From Candidatus Endomicrobiellum cryptotermitis (GTDB lineage Bacteria > Elusimicrobiota > Endomicrobiia > Endomicrobiales > Endomicrobiaceae): DNA of 64,000 nucleotides. The stretch is from NCBI GenBank assembly GCA_031257835.1, contig JAIRNY010000012.1, forward strand, positions 89,343-153,342. The letters run 5' to 3'. Positions 60,963-64,000 of the stretch are shown in pieces. The notes beneath the pieces were generated by a model, which was not told the DNA's origin, did no database searches, and saw only the letters and a program-made list of their open reading frames with translations. The first letter of the stretch is position 1, and the number at the start of each line of letters is the position of its first letter. Both the position numbers and the translations under genes were made by a program.

Positions 60963-63801
60963 TTGAGGAAACATTATGAGTATAATGAGATGTCTGTAGA
61001 CAGGCCAGTTACGACAATTATGCTATTTTTATCTATTGGCCTTTTAGGTGTAATTTCTTATACAAGAATTCATCAAGAATTGTTCCCGTCTATGGAATAT
61101 CCTCAGATAACTATTGTTAAAAAATATGATGGAGCAGGCCCTGAAGAAGCAGAAAAGTTAATTAGTAAAATAGTGGAAGAAACAGCAGGTACTGTAAGGG
61201 ATATAAAAAGAGTTTCTTCTAATTCTAAAGAAGGAGTGTCTATAGTGACATGCGAATTCCGTTGGGGTACCAATATGGATTTTGCTGCTATGGATGTACG
61301 TGAAAAAGTAGACTTGATAAAAGAAAGCTTACCAAAGGATGCTTTAGAGCCTGTAGTTTTAAAGTAGAATCCAACTCGAGTTGAGGCTATGATGCTTTCT
61401 GTAAGCTATAAAAATGGCAATTCTTCAGATATAAAAATAGCTGAATTAAGAAGAATGGCAAAAAAATATTAAAGACGAACTTGAACGTGTTGAAGGTGTT
61501 GCAAAAGTTGAGCTTAGGGGTGGAGAAGAAAAGGAAATTTTAGTTGAAATAGATAAAGGTAGACTGCTTGCAAACCAAGTTTCTATAACAGACATTATTA
61601 CGTCGCTAGAAAATGCTAATATAACTTACCCTGCAGGAACAATCAAAGAAGGGAAACATGAATATTTAGTAAAAACAGCTGGCGAATTCCAAACTGCAGA
61701 TGATCTTGCTAATATGTCTTTTTCTAAAACAGATAATAATATAGATAAAGCTAGGAAGTTCTAAGAGAATTAAAAATCAAGTTCAAGATTCTGGTAGTAA
61801 GGTAGTTTTTTTAAAAGATGTTGCAGAAATTAAAGAAGCTTTAAGAGATAGGAAAGGGTATTCTCGTTATGATAGTAAAGAAAATATCTCTGTGGGTATT
61901 TATCAGCAGTCAGGGTCGACTTTGATTAATTTATCAAAAGCTGTTCATAACAAATTAAAAGGTATAAAAGAAAAATTTCCAGAAGATATAGATATTAAAG
62001 TAACATCAGACCAGTCTGACTTTATTAAAGAGTCCCTTGCAAATTTATACTCAAACGGTATCCAGGGTATACTCCTATACTTTTTTATGAAAAGTTTTAT
62101 GGCATCAACAATAATTAACATAGCTATACCAGTTGCTTTATGTTCTACAACAAGTCTTATGTATTTTGGTGATATTTCACTTAACACTATGTCTCTTAGA
62201 GGACTTATCGTAGGTATAGGTATGGTGATAGATAATTCTAATATTGTTTTAGAGAATATTTTAATGTCGTTCCATAAACTTAAAAATGTGGCAAAAAAAG
62301 GAGCTATTTACGAAGCAACAAAAAGTTTAATAGCTACAATTATGAGTTCTACATTGACATCTGTTGCAATATTTATACCTTTTGTTTTTGTTGCAGGTAT
62401 GATAGGGCAGCTTTTTAAACAGCTTGCTTTAACAATTACATATTCTTTAATGTCTTCTATATTTGCAGCTCTTTTTCTTGTGCCTTGTTTGTGCCTTACT
62501 GCAGATTTGTCAAAACAATCTATTACTGCTGGTATGGACACAATTAATAAATATTTTGCTCTAATATTTAAGAAAGTTTTGGATTATAGTATGAGTAAAG
62601 TTACTTTGATAGTTTTAATTTATTACAGCTGTAGGTGTTCTATGTTTTATGTTAGTGCCAAAGGCTTTTATGCCTAAAGTTGATGAACGTTGTTTTAAAT
62701 ATTACTTTACCTCCAGATACTCCGTTAGAAATAACAAATTCAGTGTCAAAGAGAATAGAAAATTTAATTTCTAAATACCAGGAAGTCAAGGATATTGCCG
62801 TAAGTGTAGGATCTACAGGCGACAGTTCTGGGGTGGCATCTATAGAGTCTTTGGGTACATATATCAATCTAGAATAATAGGAATGCTTTATCCTCAAGGG
62901 CAGGATACGGATTCTTTAGTAGCAGATATTTCAAACGAAATAAGAAAATGGGATATTAAAGGACTTGAGACAGAGTTTATGACTCAACAGGGACTTTTTG
63001 GTTCTGGAGTTGGAGCAGCTTCTGGACTTTTGATAGAGGTAAGAGGAAGTGATTTGGAATATTTTAAAAGATTCTGCAGATAAAATACGTGAAATGATGA
63101 ACAAAATGCCTCAATTGTACGGTATAAAATTAGATCCTCCAGATGAAGTCCCAGAATTAAGAATTATTGTAGATAGAGAGCATTCTTCTATGTTTGGCCT
63201 TTCAACGCAGGGCATTTCTGCTATGACTTTGGCTGCTATAAAGGGATTTGTTGCCACTAAACTTAAAAGGAAAGATGATGAATTAGATGTGAGAGTAAGA
63301 ACGCGTCCAGAAGATAGAGACAAACTTGGCAAGGTAATGGAGATGACAGCATATTCTCCTTGGGGTATGCCTGTGCAGCTAAAACAAATTGCAGATCCTG
63401 TGTTTGTAAAAACATTGCCTACTATAAAAAGAATTGAGGGAGAAAGAGCGTATTTTCTTTCTGCAAATGTTAGGGGCAATTTTGCAAAAGCGGTAAAAGA
63501 AATACAAGATATACTAGATATTAAATACAATAATGAGAAAGTTCATTGTGTTATTTCTGGAGAAATGCTTGCTATGAAAGAAGCCCTATCACAAGTTTCT
63601 TTTGCTTTGCTGTTTGGAGTTGTAATTTTATTTATGATTTTAGCTTCAGAATTTGAATCTTTGTTTCAACCCATAATAGTTATGACTGCAATTCCGCTGG
63701 GTGTTATTGGAGCAACTCTTGTTTTGTTTGTGACTGGCCAATCTATAAATTCTATTTCTATAGCGAGAGATCAACAGCTGCTGGAGGAGCCTTCCAATTA
63801 G
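60963..63801 (+). pseudogene. RND efflux transporter remnant (copy 2), multiple frameshifts and truncated 3' end
   Basis: MSVDRPVTTIMLFLSIGLLGVISYTRIHQELFPSMEYPQITIVKKYDGAGPEEAEKLI; LRGLIVGIGMVIDNSNIVLENI; ILASEFESLFQPIIVMTAIPLGVIGATLVLFVTGQSINSISI then unrelated sequence. Confidence 0.87.
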
Positions 63802-63885
63802 AAGGATTAAGTATTAGATATTACTAGTAGGACGCGTCCTTGCAAAAATGGAAATAGGGTGGTAGTAGGAAATCCAAATATTATA

Positions 63886-64000
63886 GTCAACTGCTATGGA
63901 CTTACGTCCATAGCTTGAAATCAGAATACAAGCTCCGCTTATCTTAAGTCTTCTTTTCCCTGATATTTTATATATTGTTTTATCGCTTCTTCATCCAAGC
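63886..64000 (-). mobile_element. Right end of an IS200/IS605-type element with apparent TnpA C-terminus; continues beyond window
   Basis: Minus strand: LDEEAIKQYIKYQGKEDLR* followed by AAGCGGAGCTTGTATTCTGATTTCAAGCTATGGACGTAAGTCCATAGCAGTTGAC, 54/55 identical to 34760-34814. Confidence 0.6.

Overview
This is an AT-rich bacterial window that alternates compact housekeeping genes with many decaying genes. Gene content and style of decay suggest a reductively evolving symbiont, possibly Elusimicrobia/Endomicrobium-like; this is inference and was not tested. Intact blocks include prfA-prmC, thrB-lysC, metNIQ, murA, alaS, two M16 peptidases plus a CCA-adding enzyme, rplM-rpsI, rmuC, cls, ispD-ispF-cysS-rlmB, bioB, hom plus an aminotransferase, feoB, tadA, ssrA (tmRNA) and four tRNAs. 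Decayed loci include serine dehydratase, a TolC/MacA/MacB export operon, an OMF+RND+RND cluster, AAA-ATPases, a Fic protein, peptide deformylase, a radical SAM protein, surface adhesin/OmpA proteins, a GNAT protein and a HEPN partner. Observations most worth follow-up: (1) one ORF joins a GT4 glycosyltransferase to a FeoA domain through a His-rich linker, directly overlapping feoB; (2) a multi-hairpin element at 34.68-34.81 kb shares a 55-nt end (54/55) with a copy beside what looks like an IS200/IS605-type TnpA 3' end at the window edge, resembling a solitary right-end/omegaRNA relic; (3) degenerate 40-nt direct repeats flank a decaying ATPase; (4) a perfect 26-bp-arm inverted repeat sits at a pseudogene junction; (5) a perfect 24-bp inverted repeat brackets the feo region; (6) aroE is broken at an A7 tract, a possible slippage-rescue case. 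No CRISPR array, rRNA or prophage was seen.
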